Positions 13,872 to 27,800 of a DNA stretch of 64,000 nt are shown piece by piece. Origin of the DNA: Motacilla alba alba (lineage: Eukaryota; Chordata; Aves; Passeriformes; Motacillidae). Each line of letters starts with the position of its first letter. Position 1 is the stretch's first letter. Under the pieces are notes generated by a model. That model worked only from the letters and a program-made list of their open reading frames with translations. It was not told the origin of the DNA and made no database searches. Location: NCBI RefSeq assembly GCF_015832195.1, contig NC_052019.1, positions 48,487,016 to 48,551,015 of the forward strand, written 5' to 3'. Both the position numbers and the translations under genes were made by a program.

Positions 13872-14033
13872 GTAATGATGAAAAATGCCTGTTATTCAAT
13901 AGGTCAGGTTTGTTTAGAACAAGATCAAACTGTATTTGATGAAATGAGTATGAGAGAATTAAAACCATTCTGTTCCTTCAGGTACCCCAGCTGAATATCA
14001 ATTTCCTTATCCTCCTCCCACCTTGTGTAAGAA

Positions 14034-14063
14034 AAATGTGATTCTTAAGTAAGAATCACATTT
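14034..14063. repeat. Perfect palindrome, 14-bp arms with 2-nt centre
   Basis: AAATGTGATTCTTA-type left arm (14034-14047) is followed by AG and its exact complement (14050-14063). It could form a hairpin or cruciform. No flanking duplication or transposon feature was identified. Confidence 0.9.
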
Positions 14064-15769
14064 AGCTAAGAACTTTGCACTGGAGTTGAAAACTCAACTG
14101 TCTGGAGAGTTAAAACATGAGCAATAGAAAGGCAGGTCTTGAATGTTTATCTGCATTTTTTTGTAACAGTCAAACACTCAAAAATCTCCCTGAAATTAGT
14201 CTTTAAAAAAGAAGTGGTTTCTTTGAACCAATCTGAAGACAGAAAACAGCAAGAAAACTATGGAGAGGCCATAGTTTGCAGAGGAGGAGAACCTTGCAGT
14301 TTGATGTGGATAATTCACAAACAGAATTTATTGAATGTTCTGGATAAATTGTATTTGCAAGTTCTCCCACATCTACTTTATCATTATTTTCTTGAAGTGA
14401 CAGAAATCACCTATTCTTATCCCAGGGGTGATTCCCCCTCTCCCCTTGGATGATTCATCTCACTTTAGCAATCTGGAATTTATAAGCATCTCTGCTATTA
14501 CCCAGTTTTTTGTAGTAGTTTTCACCAGCCTCAGAGCTTGTAAAATTCAAAGCTTTATTACTCATTCAGTCTAAGTGACTTCATCTCCACTCAAGGAAAC
14601 AGCTCCATTAGGAATGCCCATGTAGGAGTTAAGCTGCCTACTGAAGGAGGAGCAATCATTTTTCATTTTCAGCTCAGGTCATAAGATTTTTTTGGGTTTT
14701 TTTTTTGTTCTCATAAGAACTTTTGAAGAGGGGGGATGTGAAGAAGTGATTCAGAGGATAAGCAGCAGCACAGGAGATAGCTATTGTTTTAAGGTGTAGA
14801 CACTGCACTCCAGCGAGCACTTGGCTCCAGAAATAAAACACGGACACAACAGTTCTTGCAAGAAGCAACTTCCCTCTCCTTTACATGAGAGTAGGGTGGT
14901 AGAAGAGACCCCACTGAAGAGAATCCACGTTCCAGTTAAAAAAAAAATAACAACAGCACCTCACTGCACTCCCCTCACTTGGGAAAGTTGGAGAGGCAAG
15001 CTGAATCACAGTAACTTAGCTAACAGAGCCTTTAAAATTACAGTTGTCTTCAGGAAAAAAGTGCAGCAGTTTGCTACTGTGAGCTAATATTACTTCATAA
15101 TATTAATAATATTACACAATAATAACAAAAATATTAATGCTATAACAATATCTTATTATAGTAGTAATACAATGAGATATAAATGGAAGCACACAGGTAG
15201 AAGACAGTAATAATTAAACCCCCCAGCTATTACAGAGGTCATTAGATGCCCCAAACACAAGAAACTCATTAGCACAACCATTGGAAAATTTTGCTGTTTA
15301 TGGAGACAGTACCATCACCTCTAAGCTTCCCAGCAGTGAAATGACCACTGGTCTTGTGTTTAGTCTGAACACATCACTGTATCTATGGTTTTCAACTTTA
15401 TTCAGCATGTTTGATACTGCTTGTGAAATCAGGATGTAGGACTTGATTTTGATACAGCTTTTAGGTGCATACCCTGCCTTAGTAGCAATAACTGGCAGGA
15501 ACTCTCTTCAGCTGCACCCTCAGGTGAGCTCAGTGCCTCAGTGCTTGCTAATCTGCCCTGCACTAAACAAGAATAGGCTGAGAGCTGATAAAAAAGAAGC
15601 TCTAGTACAAACCAGACTGTGCGATGATAATGGTTTCTCTTGTGAAATCAGAGCCTCTGTCTGAGATGTACTTCCACCCTCCTGTTACACAAATGCACTC
15701 TGATGGAAAGGACCTCGACAAGCGTTTGTTTCCATGTGTGTGTGTGTGCACCCATGTACCTGCTCTTAC

Positions 15770-15819
15770 CTTGGGTAATGAGGCATCTGTTCCTGGTCTA
15801 TGGGGCTCCTAGTTGTAGA
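15770..15819 (-). CDS. BANK1: BANK1 exon W7 with in-frame TAG after VYN (probable end of the reading frame)
   Basis: A 50-nt segment bounded by the acceptor ttcttttttag-type tract (…ctttttag|TCTAC) and the donor CCCAAG|gtaaga. Completing the G from the previous exon gives GTC TAC AAC TAG: Val, Tyr, Asn, stop. Mammalian BANK1 reads VYNK and goes on for a further few dozen residues, so the stop sits at the Lys codon (AAG or AAA to TAG is one or two changes). After the stop the same frame reads EPHRPGTDASLPK and stays open to the donor. The coding part is 15819-15809; the remaining 39 nt would be 3' UTR. The intact donor suggests splicing to a further non-coding 3' exon, which I could not find. 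The exon is short, so its call relies on VYN, the phase and the splice sites. Confidence 0.8.
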
Positions 15820-18800
15820 CTAAAAAGAAAAAAGATGCATTGAAATAATTGAAATCAATAAGTTAGGCTTGTGCAAAATATATTTCAAAGATGAATAATT
15901 CAGAAAACACATTCCTACAATGAATCACTTTTTATGTGCTTTACTTCAAAGATGGAGACAGCACATGTCCCTGGGAGCAGGGGAGCAAGAGACTCACAGA
16001 AATAAGCAGTTGTCGTGTGGGAGAATGACATGAGGTGGATTTTGTACAAATCCTACTCCCAACAGCAAGGCTGGTCTCTCTTGGTGACAATTAGGAGAGG
16101 TGAGAGATACATGGATATTCGTTGTCTTGGTGAACTCCTGTCAGCAGTGGGACTCTGAGCTTGCCTCATGAAGACCACACTTGCTGAATAGGCAAGAAAC
16201 TGTTTTTTTTTTTTATTTTCTAGATTTGAACTTTGAGCATCATGTGAAGCTTAAGAAGTTGGAAATAAGCTAGGCTTATGTTCCTTCACAAGTCCAATGT
16301 ACAGTATTGCAAACTACCAACAAGTAAGTATTTTCAAGACTAGAAGTCCTGACTGAAATACTTTTGAAGCCATGGAGGAAAAAAGCAGCTTTTCTGTGAC
16401 TTCCTTACTGTCCAAACATACAAAAGCTTGTATGTGCTTCAGTTATTTCAACTTTGCTAAGCTGACTAAAGAAGTTTTAGTGTCTGTGAATCCAAATGCC
16501 AAAATTCCAAAATTAGGGTCTGTCTTTGTTCATCTTCCTGTTGACCTAGCAGAGAAAACAGAAATTGGCAGTTGTCATCAAAAATAAGGGGTGTTTTTAT
16601 AGTTTTCACGGAACTCTACTTAGATACAACCTGCAAGCTGGAGAGGCATCAACTGATGAATAAGCAATCTGTTAGCAACTTGGACTAAAAACAAGGCACT
16701 GGTGAGGGCTGGGGAATGAAGCCAGACATTTTGGATAGCAAATGTAATCAATAACCTGCCAGTTTGTAGAATGTGCATAGTGCTCTTCTGGGTGTATTTT
16801 GGATCAAGATGGGAAAGAGATTGGTCTTTGGCAGCAAGTTGGGCATCTACACATTTGGAAATCAAAATGTGGCAGAAGAAATTCTGTGGAGGATGCCTTT
16901 ACTGCAGTAGATTACCTGCCTACTTACAGGACCTTGCAGGAGCTGGTCAGTATTTAAATGTCTACAGCAACAGCTGGTAAAGTTGCCCTTCTTGATAGGA
17001 AGGCCATTTCCAGTGTCAGTACCTACTGATTTTAACAGCTCAGAAATAAATGCTTGCAGTGAAGTAGCCTGTGGAAAAAGCTTTGACCTCTCCACAGCAG
17101 GCCACTTACCTTGCCAGTCTTGCCAGGGAGGCCAAGCCTGAACAGATGAAACAAAGACTGAGTTGCTCATTTGTCCCATGGGTATATAGATTTGTCATTG
17201 GAGGATTATTAAAACATCTAACACTTTTCCCAAGACCTACCTTCAATCATTATAGAAGTCGCTGGCATTGAAATAACAGTTGTAGCAACACCGCCACCAA
17301 TAACAATAAATCAAGCTTAACATTTGCTTAATGCAGTATTTGTCTCCTGAAGTCCAGCTCAGTTATAGATTGTCCTCTGTGGCCTCTGTCTTGCTCATTA
17401 CCTAGCAATGAAGCAGGGACACCTAATACTCAGTTCTTGCTGCTATGCCAAGCCTGGAGAACAGCATCAGTCGCTCCCAGTTCTGATGAGGAACCTGGCA
17501 CTTCCCTCCCTAACAAACAAGTTCAAGGTTCTACAGAGATTAGCTGTGAGAGGATAGCTAACTACAAGCAACTCAAAGCATCTTATGTAGTTTCCATAAA
17601 AATATGCAAGCTTGTGCATATTTTTAGGGGCTGGATGACTAAATCTGTGGGATGTGACACACAAGGTGCCATAATGTAACTGCAATAGTAGGCAGATTTT
17701 GAAATTCCATGTTCAGAAACGGCTAAATGAGATTCACATAGGTAATTCAAATGCCCAGTGATGTAGATAGGCATCACACAGGTTTTGAAATATTCCCATG
17801 TGCTGGGAAGTAAGGATGTGGGATGAAAGCACATGAAAGCACATGAAAGCTGTGTTGTTTTTTTAAGACTTTAAAGGAAACTTGTCTAGTAATCCGTGCC
17901 TAAATATTGTCTCAGCTGCTGCCATTTTTTCTATTGGTGGACATGCACAAACCCAAGACTCTCCAGCCTTACCTAAGCTTAAGGAGCCTTGCTCAATGAT
18001 AAAGTTTCCCATGGGTAATAGGCTCCTTCTAGTTCAGTACTTTGGTGGTGCACCCTAAAAAATCTGGGCTACTCAGATTTAAAAGTGGAGCTTTTGTCCA
18101 CTAATCTTCTACATATTTCCTTAAGATTTTATTTAAGGTATTTGGGGTTTTTTTTTTTGTTTTGTTTTGTTTTGGTCTGTGGGCTAATATCTTGGGAAAA
18201 AAAAAATACTATCAATGTCTACATGTCAGACCAGATATTTATTATAAAGTATGGAGCTAAAGCATTGCCCCTGCCTGTACTTTCTACAAATGAATGCTCT
18301 ACATCCCTAGGCTTTACTTAGTTGTTCCTAAAACAGGGTTTTGTAGAGTGGCAGAACCTTTTGCTTTATGGTTGATTTTGTTTTAGGGTATTATTCAGTC
18401 CTATACTAAACTGTTACAAAATGAGACATGAACTTTGAGATAGCATCAAATGTTACAATGGAAGACTGAAATGAGTGTCACTCTCATTAATAACTTCATT
18501 ACAGTGGACGCAAGATCAAACTTATCGAGAAATTAAAAATTGAGTTCCATACTAATTTCTAGGAGATATTTTCCTTTCTCATTAAAATAAAATCAAAGTC
18601 TTTTTCTAACAGACTTCAGATGTGATCTCTTTAAATCCTCAATCAAGACCTCAAAAACTGTCTATGAAGAAGACTATCCAAATCCTGATTTCAAACATGG
18701 AGCCTAGAGAAGGAGGCCCATGTTTTTAAAGGTACAGCAGGGAGAGTCTGTATCTGCATGTAAAAAGTAGCATTCTTAGAATAAATCTGAGGACAGCTGA

Positions 18801-21800
18801 CATGCACACATACCACTTTGCTACATGACATGTGAAACAAAATGTCTCTCAAATGAAGGCTCTCTAGTCTGCTTTCCTTAGGAACTCCAAGGGAGAAGAG
18901 AAGGTAACTGTCATTTTTGTTTCAGAGAATTTATGTCCGGACATAGGTATCCTCCCTCTGCAATCCTTGTTTACTCTTGCCATTGATATGCCTTCAGTTC
19001 TAGAGGAAGTCCTTTTTTTCAAGCATTGAAATATTTTGATCTCTGTTGTTGGACACAGACCATAATGATTCTTCCCACTGTATTTCTGCAGTGCACAGCT
19101 GCTGATTTATATGCTTCACAGGCTCTATGACAGTGTAAGAGAGGGCAGTGAGGTTAGCATCAGAAGGGAATACAGCGATCATTATCTGAGTTACTGGATA
19201 ATTTCACAAAATTAACAATTCTGGTGTTGATACTACATTTCTGCCGGTATGATTCAACAATGGACTCTGGAGAAGCAGGACAGCTACAGAGGCAGGACTG
19301 CTGCTGTGGACAAATACTACAGACAAATACTTCCCAAGAGTCACCCTCGCCTTCTCGTGAGCTGCAGTGATCTCAAGCCCTCAGGCTCTGAGCACCTTGT
19401 GAAGGCTTTTGCTCAGGACACTGCTTCCCTACCAGCCACAGAGGATATTAAAGCTGAAATATCTGGACTGCAAAGCTGTTACTGGGCCAGCAGGAATTTC
19501 CCTTAATTAATTACAGTACCTCTCAAGTTCACATAAATACAACGCTGTCTAAGAGAATAATGAAAGCAGTACTGTGCATTGTTTTTTTTCTCTTGCAGTA
19601 AAGAAATAATGCATTTAGGTGATAACTTAAAATAGAGATATACAAATGGTACTAAGTCCAGTGTGAAAAAAAAAATTTTCCTTTCAGCATATGTACTGAA
19701 GTTTACAAGAAATCAAAGGACTAAAACCAATACCCTCTAATAGATTCTTTTTGTAACAGCAAGAGAAAACCATTTTCAGAAAAAGCAGATGCTTTATACT
19801 ATTGTAGGTGACAATAAATTACAAAGAGTCATAGAATATTAGGAGTTGGAAGGCACTTACAATCATCATAGAGTCTGGCTCCTGGTCCTGGACAGAGCAA
19901 CCCCAAAAATCCCTTTTTTCTCCCAAAAGGGAAAAAAGCATCTTAAATCACCAACAGTACATTTTTAAATAATGATCACAATACTCACAAAAACTGCTGT
20001 AGCAGTAGAAAGTTCATAAAAAATGTGCAAATTGATGGCTGATTTACAAATAAAATATTGAAGTCATCAAGCAAATTGTTCTAAAGAAGCCATCTACCCA
20101 AATTCTGATGATGCAGTAGGAAACAGGCTACAGAAAAGCTGAGCCACAGAGACTTGGTAAATTTTCTGCCCCATTGACTCACAGTGAGTTCATCTTGGGA
20201 TGAAATCTTGACACTGCTGAAGGCCTGATTATGCTAAAATAATTGTGATCAGATACAGAAAATGTTCATTACAAATTTAATGCCCGATCCAAAAGGGTTT
20301 GGATCAGACCTCTGCACTACACTCGCAGTTCAAGGCTTCAGAGTCCTTCAAGGCAGAAAAAGCACAACTTACCATTCAAGTTTTCATTTTCTTGTCTGTT
20401 TCTGATCGTGGTGTCTCTCAGGTGATGAAGTTTTTCCTGTAAGTGAAAAAACAAGCATAAAAGCAGCAGCAGAAATCAGTAATGGAAGTTTACTGTAGAA
20501 ACAGTGAGACACTATAAAGAGCTGAATTCTTTAGCATTCTGAACACCAAGCATCTCTCTCCTGGAAAATAATTTTAAAAGCCTGAAAAATGTTTATGGTG
20601 CTAATTTTAGCATTTTTAACCTAAAACTCTTGTGGAGTTATCCCTGCCAGCAGTAAGTTAAAATGATTCTGGCATTAGATTACAGAGTCTTGGGTGTCCT
20701 TTTCTGTTTGTTGAGGGTTGGTTTTTTATTTTTGGAAAACCAACTTTTCCTCAAAAATCCAAGTGAAGAACAAAAAACTGCAGTGACAGCATGAAGTCAG
20801 TTCATCATGTTTATAGAGGACTAAGAAGAAAAGACTTTTCTATGGAGCAAAACCAAAGAAAAGTCACACATGCAATGCAGGGTAAAAATGACCACTATGA
20901 AGCAGCTTTTTTCCTGAAGCACTGAAAACAGGCCAAGTAAATATGGGCATCTTATAGCTCACCCAGAAAAACAAAATACTTGGTGCTGCTATCATGGTAA
21001 AGATCAGATACGATCTTCCTCCACAAGAAATGCCCCTGACTGAGAGCAATACCAGCAATTCATCTGCATGCTTGGCTGCAGATGGATTTGGAAGGTGGTA
21101 CCCTAGTGCTGTGCTGCTGGTGCCCAGCTTGGGAAAGGGCCCTCAAACTGTTCCAGGCCCTTGCACTTTTGCTGTTAAGTGTTCCACTGTGATGACAAAG
21201 CTCAGATTTTCAAGTAGATGCAAACACAAAGAGCACTCTCCTTGCTGGCAGCATCTGATAGCTCTTTCACTCTGAAAAGCAGCAGACTAGCTTTGCTTTT
21301 CCTCTTTGTACTAAATGACCTAAAGGACAACAAGAAATTATTTTTGTTAATGCATGACCTCATATAAAACGAGGGCATAACCTCTTCCTCCATGTGTCTC
21401 TTTAGAAGTAATTAACAAATCTCCTCTCCATGACTTGCAGCTTTGATGCAGTTCTTTCAGTGACTCGGTGTGTGGGCTTTTTGTAACTCCTGTTTTTGTG
21501 CACCTCAATTTACTCCATATATTGAGTACAAAGGAGCTGTAGAGCATTGCCAACAATTGTGGATTACACTAAGTATATTCAACCCTTTCAGGCAGGCATA
21601 AAGCCTGGTGTAAGTTAATATGTTGTAACTGCTAGAATAAATGTATGCTTGATATAGTCAGGTTTTGTTAGCTGACACTGCTCAGTAGCACATTTGGTTA
21701 GTTTGGTGACATAAGGTTTGTGGTTTCATGAAAGATGCACATCACCCAGCAGTTTAAACACAAGTCTTAGGAGATCAGCATATTTAACTCTGGGCTTAAA

Positions 21801-24800
21801 CCAAACTCAGAAAATCTCTCAAACAACAGTGGGAATGGGTATCTAGAAGACTCAGAACCATAACCAGCAAGCTTCCTGGGAGCTGATTTGCATACAAACC
21901 ATGCTTATTACTTTTCACCTCATATGCAAGAGCCAAAACACAAGAACTTGCTTTTAGAACATCTGAACAAGATTTCAGTCAAGGGACAAATTTCAAACTC
22001 ATACCTGTTGAGTGGATGGTAGTCTCTGCTTTTTGTTCTGCCACTGTTTAAATCTGTCAAGGGCTTCATCCACAGAAATTGCCCCCTTTTTCACTTGTTT
22101 CTGCAAGTGGATGAGTTCTTCCTGTTCAGAAGAGATCTTGTGTACCACAGTGCTGTAAGTTACTGTCTCAGAGTGACCTCTGTGTGCTTCTACAACAAAA
22201 TGTACAAAGTGAGAAATGCAATAAATCAGTGAGGATTCTACCATTGTTCTTCAGCAGCAGAGCAGCATCCCAAACATTTCTTTCATTACTACTGCCCTGG
22301 TCCATGGATTCTCCATTAGTGTTTGTTCATAAAATAATTTCCTTTGAGCACTACAGTTACAGTACTGGTATGATAAAGGAAATGGTTGATATATAAAATA
22401 TCCACAGTACCTTTTTATCCTTTCTTCTTCAACATCATACATTACATATCTCAAAAGTTGTGGATAAAATTTGGTCAGGAAGCATCTTGAAATTTCAAAA
22501 GATTGCTTTCCTCCAAGGAAGGAAATACATTATTCAATACATTTAATAACAAGAAAACACTGCAGCCCAGTGTTGCTGGAGATGATGATAGAGTCACAGC
22601 TGAAGGGAGATGTGTGTTATCAGATTCACAGCTTGCTCCAGGGAAGTGTGGCACTGCTTCTCCCCAGGAGATACTGGAATGGCTGATGCAGAACACACAA
22701 GCAGCCATGGAACAGGGGCTCTGAGCCCTCTATGAGGCTGTTGCACCTGTTTCACTGCATGGGAAGTGTGGCCAGGATAAGGATTAATCCATCAATATGA
22801 CTTGGGTCAGTTTTTCTGTTCCATCATGCACCACTATCTTCATTTCAAGCAAGGAAGAGTTGTTCAAAGGGGTACCATTGATGGAGTCTATAGCTGCAAC
22901 ATTGTAATGTGCTGCAACTCAAATAACAACTGGACTGGCACAAGTAATCAATTTACCTGCATCTTGGGGTACCCAGGAGAGAACTGCTCCTCTCCCCACT
23001 TCTGTCTTTCCATGGCTGGAATTACTGCATAGCAAAGCCCTCCTGTCCTTCCTTGACTTGGCTTTAATCACAATCATGAAGGGAAACATAAAAGTGGAAA
23101 GTAATTCTGACTCTACAAATCTTTCCTACAAGACTGTAACTTTTAGTTTTTTGGTTTTTTTTTTTTTTTACCTGATCTCTTAATGCTGCAATACCATTAA
23201 GGATATAAATCGTAGGTGGCAAAACAGATGCTAAATCACCCAAAATTAAGTCACAGCAAAACTCCGCTAGCTCTACTGAAAAATATCACAGTGGTTAAAA
23301 AGCTAAATTAAATTCTGTACCAGGATTCCTGGCCTCACAGTATGTCCTGCTGGTGTCACTGGTCACTCGACAGGCCTTTTGCTGGAACACTGCAACAAAA
23401 TTAGGAATATAAGGAAGTTGAAAAATGGCAATAAAAACCATCACATTCTCAATGAAGGAAGGAGAGTCATAAAAGCAGGCTGCAATACATTTTTTGTTCT
23501 AGTCTAAGAGCATTTTTCAACTTGTCAGTCTAATGTTAATTACTTGAAAAATTGTTCTGTTGCACAGAATGGCAGGATTACTGATGTTACAGAAACCATT
23601 ACAAGACACTTTGAAGAAAATTAAAAGGATTTATCACACTAGCACATTACTTGTCTAGAAGAAACAGCAGGATCTCAGAGTTCTGCAGATGGTAAAGACA
23701 CTGTAGCCTGCTCCTTATTTTATGGGGGAAACTCAGGCAGAAAAAACCCCAAAAGTACCAGGTGAGAAGAGTGACACTGCTGAAAAAAGGGTGTCTGTAT
23801 ATTTGTGTGTACTTTATTCAAGCACTAGAAACAGCAAAGCACAACCCCTCTGTTAGAGCAGCCCATCATTCCCACTCCTGGGAAGTGCCCAGAGTACAGC
23901 CAGCCTGGATACACCCTGAAATGCAGCACTCAAACTTCTGCTGGCAGCATATGTAACACCCAGAAGGTGGGAATTGCTCAGTTTCTGACATAACCTGCAT
24001 GGCAGTGGCCTTCTCTCAAGTCTCAGTTCTGAATTTTGCTAAACAAACTGACATTCCAGAACCTAGAATAATTCCTGCCAGTTAAGTAATCCTCTGTCAT
24101 CACTGCAATGCAGCAAATGTGCCAGTTCAATGGAGCAAATATTTTCCTGGGGACCAAGGCCCAGGCCAAGGGAGCTCTGCTGAAGCAGCAAAGCAGCAAA
24201 GCAGGCGTGCTCTCACTTATGTCCCTAGCTCAGCCAAACACTGATACATTTTAACTTTTAAAATACTTCTCTCTGTAATTATCAAAGACTCTTACTAAGT
24301 ATGCTTGCAGTGTTTTCTTCTCTACTTGAAATAATATTCTCCTTTAAAAGATGAAATTAAAGTAATGAGAGCACAGAGGTAATGCAGGCAGCCTGAGTGT
24401 TACTGCATAAGGAGGAGAAGGGACATACTCAACAATGTGCCTGATTGGAAAGCACTTTAATTGATAGGCTTTGAAATTTCTGCTGAGTTTTGCAGTGTTG
24501 GAGTAATCAGAAATGGAATTACTCTTCCAGTGAAAAGTAAAATTGTAAAAACCACTTCATGTGCTGCATCTTGCTGAAATGATTTTAGTTGGCAGCAAGT
24601 ATTCAGTGTGGGTGAGGTCAGTGAAAACAAACGCCTGCTCCTGGAATGTCTGGAAAGGCAGGAACACTCCACAGTACAACTGCCATAGGTTTAGGGAGAA
24701 CTCTGGCAATTCACCCTTTCATTCCCACATTCCAATTACTTATGAACTACTTGAACACAGCAGGGAAATAAAAGAAACAGGTAATCTTGCACAGTGATAT

Positions 24801-27800
24801 ATTCCATTCCATATTCCAGTGAAATATTTTTTTAATGGAAGATGAAGTAAGTATTCCTTCAGTAAAGCAATATTAATATAGCATATTTTTTTAGTGTCAG
24901 AATGCCACAATCCTTCAAATAAGGATATATATATATATATATTTGTTTATTTTCTGGGCCTCTCTGGCACAAATAATCTGATTAAAATGTTTCAGTACTT
25001 CTACCATACTTACTGTGCACCCTTCAATAACCTCTGTACGATCAGAAGGAGAATCCTTTTGGATTTTTACTCATGTTGTGACTGGCTAAACTACCAGTCA
25101 AAATCTACTTATTAAATGTCCTGACCCTATAGATGCCATTTAATTTTTGTCTACAACAAACTTATGTTGCAGTTTCTCAGAATTAAAGGAGGCTGAGAGA
25201 ACTGATAAGTAATTCCACTTCATCCCCTCTCCTCTCTTCAGCTGCTACCAGATACAGATGAAGTTCTTTGCAAGCCCTAAATGCATTTATATGTCTCAGG
25301 CAGTAAGGAATGTAATGTAACCTCAATATTCTTCCAGCAAAGCAAACTCAGAGAGACTGAAACTACTGCAGTATTTTTTAATGGGATATGAAACTAGAAA
25401 ACAACATTTAAAAAGTGGGACAAAACCCAAATTTAGAGGCAAATATACGAAACTCTGGGAAAATCCCTAATGTAAGTCTTGGAAAGTGAGTGGGATCCAA
25501 GGAACTCTGAATTGCCTGTTTTATCTCAGACTAACTAAAGATGTTGCTTCGGGCTGTCTGCACATGCAGGTAAATAATGCTGTGAGGCTTGAAATTTGGT
25601 TAATATTTTCATGGTTAACACCACAAAAGGGTTAGAAAAACTTTAAGTCTTTTGTGTATAATTCTGAACAAAGAAGACCATTTTATAGCAACAAACTGCA
25701 AGAAACTGTGGTGAGTATAAAGGATGTATAAAGGATCTAGAAAAAGAGAATGAAAGTTTTTACAATAGCTGCAGGTTGACAAAAAGGGTCAGGAATTTGA
25801 TTTTTCAGAATTAATTGAATTTCTAACACAAAGTTGTCATATTTACGAGTCACAGATACACTGTGACACTTAAAATTGATTAGCAACATAATTAACAAAC
25901 ACAGGAAATCAAAACACAGGAAGAGTTAGATCATGGGAGAGAAGAACTCATATCAGCTAAGAGGCAATGATCAACCAAGATACGGTTTCTAATTTATATT
26001 TTACTTTACTCATCTCAACTATGAGGGATGTTGCCTGATTTGTTGAATTGGCAACATTACCTCTAAAACTGAAACAAGAGTTTCCACTATACACTCGTGA
26101 TTCAAAGACAGCCAGACTGATGAACCTACCCTCTGAAAGAACACATGAGCTAAACATACCTAATACATACTTACTTGACACTTTCAGCAGCACAAACACA
26201 AAGGAGAAAAGGCAGTGATTAAAAAAAATCTATCAATAAATATCACTATTTTGAATTCAGCTTGCTTATGAACATCAAGATGCATTTATTCATCAGCTTC
26301 ATTGAGCTGATGTTCCAAACAAAATTATCTATTACTGTTTTCCTTAGGAAACATTCCAAATTTAAATACAGGAAAACAAAATCTTTATATGAACACATGG
26401 CTAAGTGATAATTCAAATTAATTAGAACACTAGGGTTGCACTTAGTAACACAACTCAGTTGCAAATTACAGTGGGTTTGCAAGCTGCCTCCTTGTTCCTT
26501 GTAGGTTTTTGCTTCATTCATTTTAGAATCGTCATGTAATTAATTCGTGATTAATGGAAGAATGGAGAAGGAGGGGTGAATTGCTGTTTGGGATATTTTG
26601 CAGGGAGAGACTCCTGCCTTTGTCCATTCAATTTTTTCCACATTATTTAAACATTTTAACATTTAAACTGTGTATGCATAGCACCTAGGCAAATAAAACC
26701 TCCAAGTTCTTTTTCCTGGTAAGGATTGGATTGTAAATTACATGTAGCACAGCAAGAGATGACAAATACACAGAGAATACTAAGGAAGGAATATAGTAGA
26801 ATGATGCTTATTATTCAGGAGAGGAGAACTCTGCAGATGTTTGTTCACATCTTTTTAGATCTATTTTCCTTTTGTCTGTTTTGTTTGCTAACACACCGAA
26901 TATCACTCAGCATGAGGACTCAAGACTGGTCACCAATGCAATGCTAACCGGTAAGTTTTGTAAGAGATGATTACTGACCACTCCCAAAATTGATACAAAA
27001 TATTTCACATATTCAAAATGAAAACAGAAAATTCCAGTGGCTCGTAACAGGAAATCAACTAAGGAAATGGGACCTTGTAAACAGACTTTTTTCTTTTCAC
27101 AAGGCAAGGCAGCTGGGCATGGATTAAAAGCATATCATCATGGCTCAAGAATCTGATCTAGGTAGGTCCAGGCATCATGGAGAAGGGTTGGCTGTATGGT
27201 GCAAGGTAACAAAGGCTCAAGTCACAGAAGCTGTCCTGTGAGGGCAGCATCGGTGTCTGGGTACACCTACACCATGATGAGGCAAAGGGAAAAAGACTGA
27301 GCAGTTTTAAATGCATCAGTGCAGGAAAAGGAGTGACCACATCTACACTGGTACAGGAATTCTGATCAGGCCTAAATGGGCAGCCTGACACTCGAGATGT
27401 TTTTGAGAATACACAACAGCCATTTCATCAGAATAAAGACTAGGTGATGCCAAGTGCCCCTGCAGAAATACCAACCTGCCACCTTGCTCCCTTACTTTGC
27501 TGGGGCTTTTCAGTGACAGCATCACAGCCACTCATCCCAAATCCACAGGTTATTGCCAGCCTTTACTTCCACAGCTATTTAGTTGGCTGAGAATGAACCA
27601 CTCCGTTTTCTCAGACCAAAAGCAAAATGATTTTAAAAGGAATTATGGTGTAATGACAATGGGAAAACATTAACCCAAAAATAAACACATGCTCACCAGC
27701 AATTCCCTTCACAATTTGCAGTGAGATTCTGAGTCTGACAAATGTGACCTCAAATCTGTTGAAATCCCAGCAACTTTGGTCACAGAGGGACCTCAGGAGA

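Larger units (their letters stand above)
5571..15769. other. Region downstream of the last recognised BANK1 exon
   Basis: About 10 kb with no assigned gene. The BANK1 3' UTR or a last non-coding exon should lie in its right part. Possible minus-strand AATAAA signals occur at 15402-15397 and 14558-14553, but nothing here ties one to the gene. The stretch contains a perfect palindrome (14034-14063), a GC-rich exon-like plus-strand segment (13709-13871), a long (TA)n (12313-12374) and small tandem repeats (8830-8887, 10791-10830). I expected the convergent neighbour SLC39A8 on the plus strand in this direction but recognise none of its exons, so it probably lies beyond the left edge. Confidence 0.6.
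15820..20372 (-). other. BANK1 intron between W6 and W7
   Basis: A 4.6-kb intron with donor gtaagt. It contains a short antisense CR1 tail fragment at 19825-19910, a TTTTG-rich tract at 18147-18172 and a 10-bp tandem repeat (atgaaagcac) at 17822-17850. No other gene recognised. Confidence 0.8.

Noticed and set aside
22392..22490. Minus-strand frame KFYPQLLRYVMYDVEEERIK ending at a possible donor
   Set aside because: The acceptor is poor, no known family matches, and BANK1 phases do not need it.
23172..23275. Minus-strand open segment with acceptor tttttcag and donor CAG|gtaaaa (starts VELAEFCCDLILGDL)
   Set aside because: It starts only 45 nt past exon W4, too short for an intron, ends in the wrong phase for W5, and the VFQQK exon already gives a complete phase-matched join.
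27705..27766. Splice-bounded minus-strand segment (FEVTFVRLRISLQIVKG)
   Set aside because: Only one short open frame with a phase incompatible with the BANK1 exon before it; no homology recognised. It most likely arises by chance.
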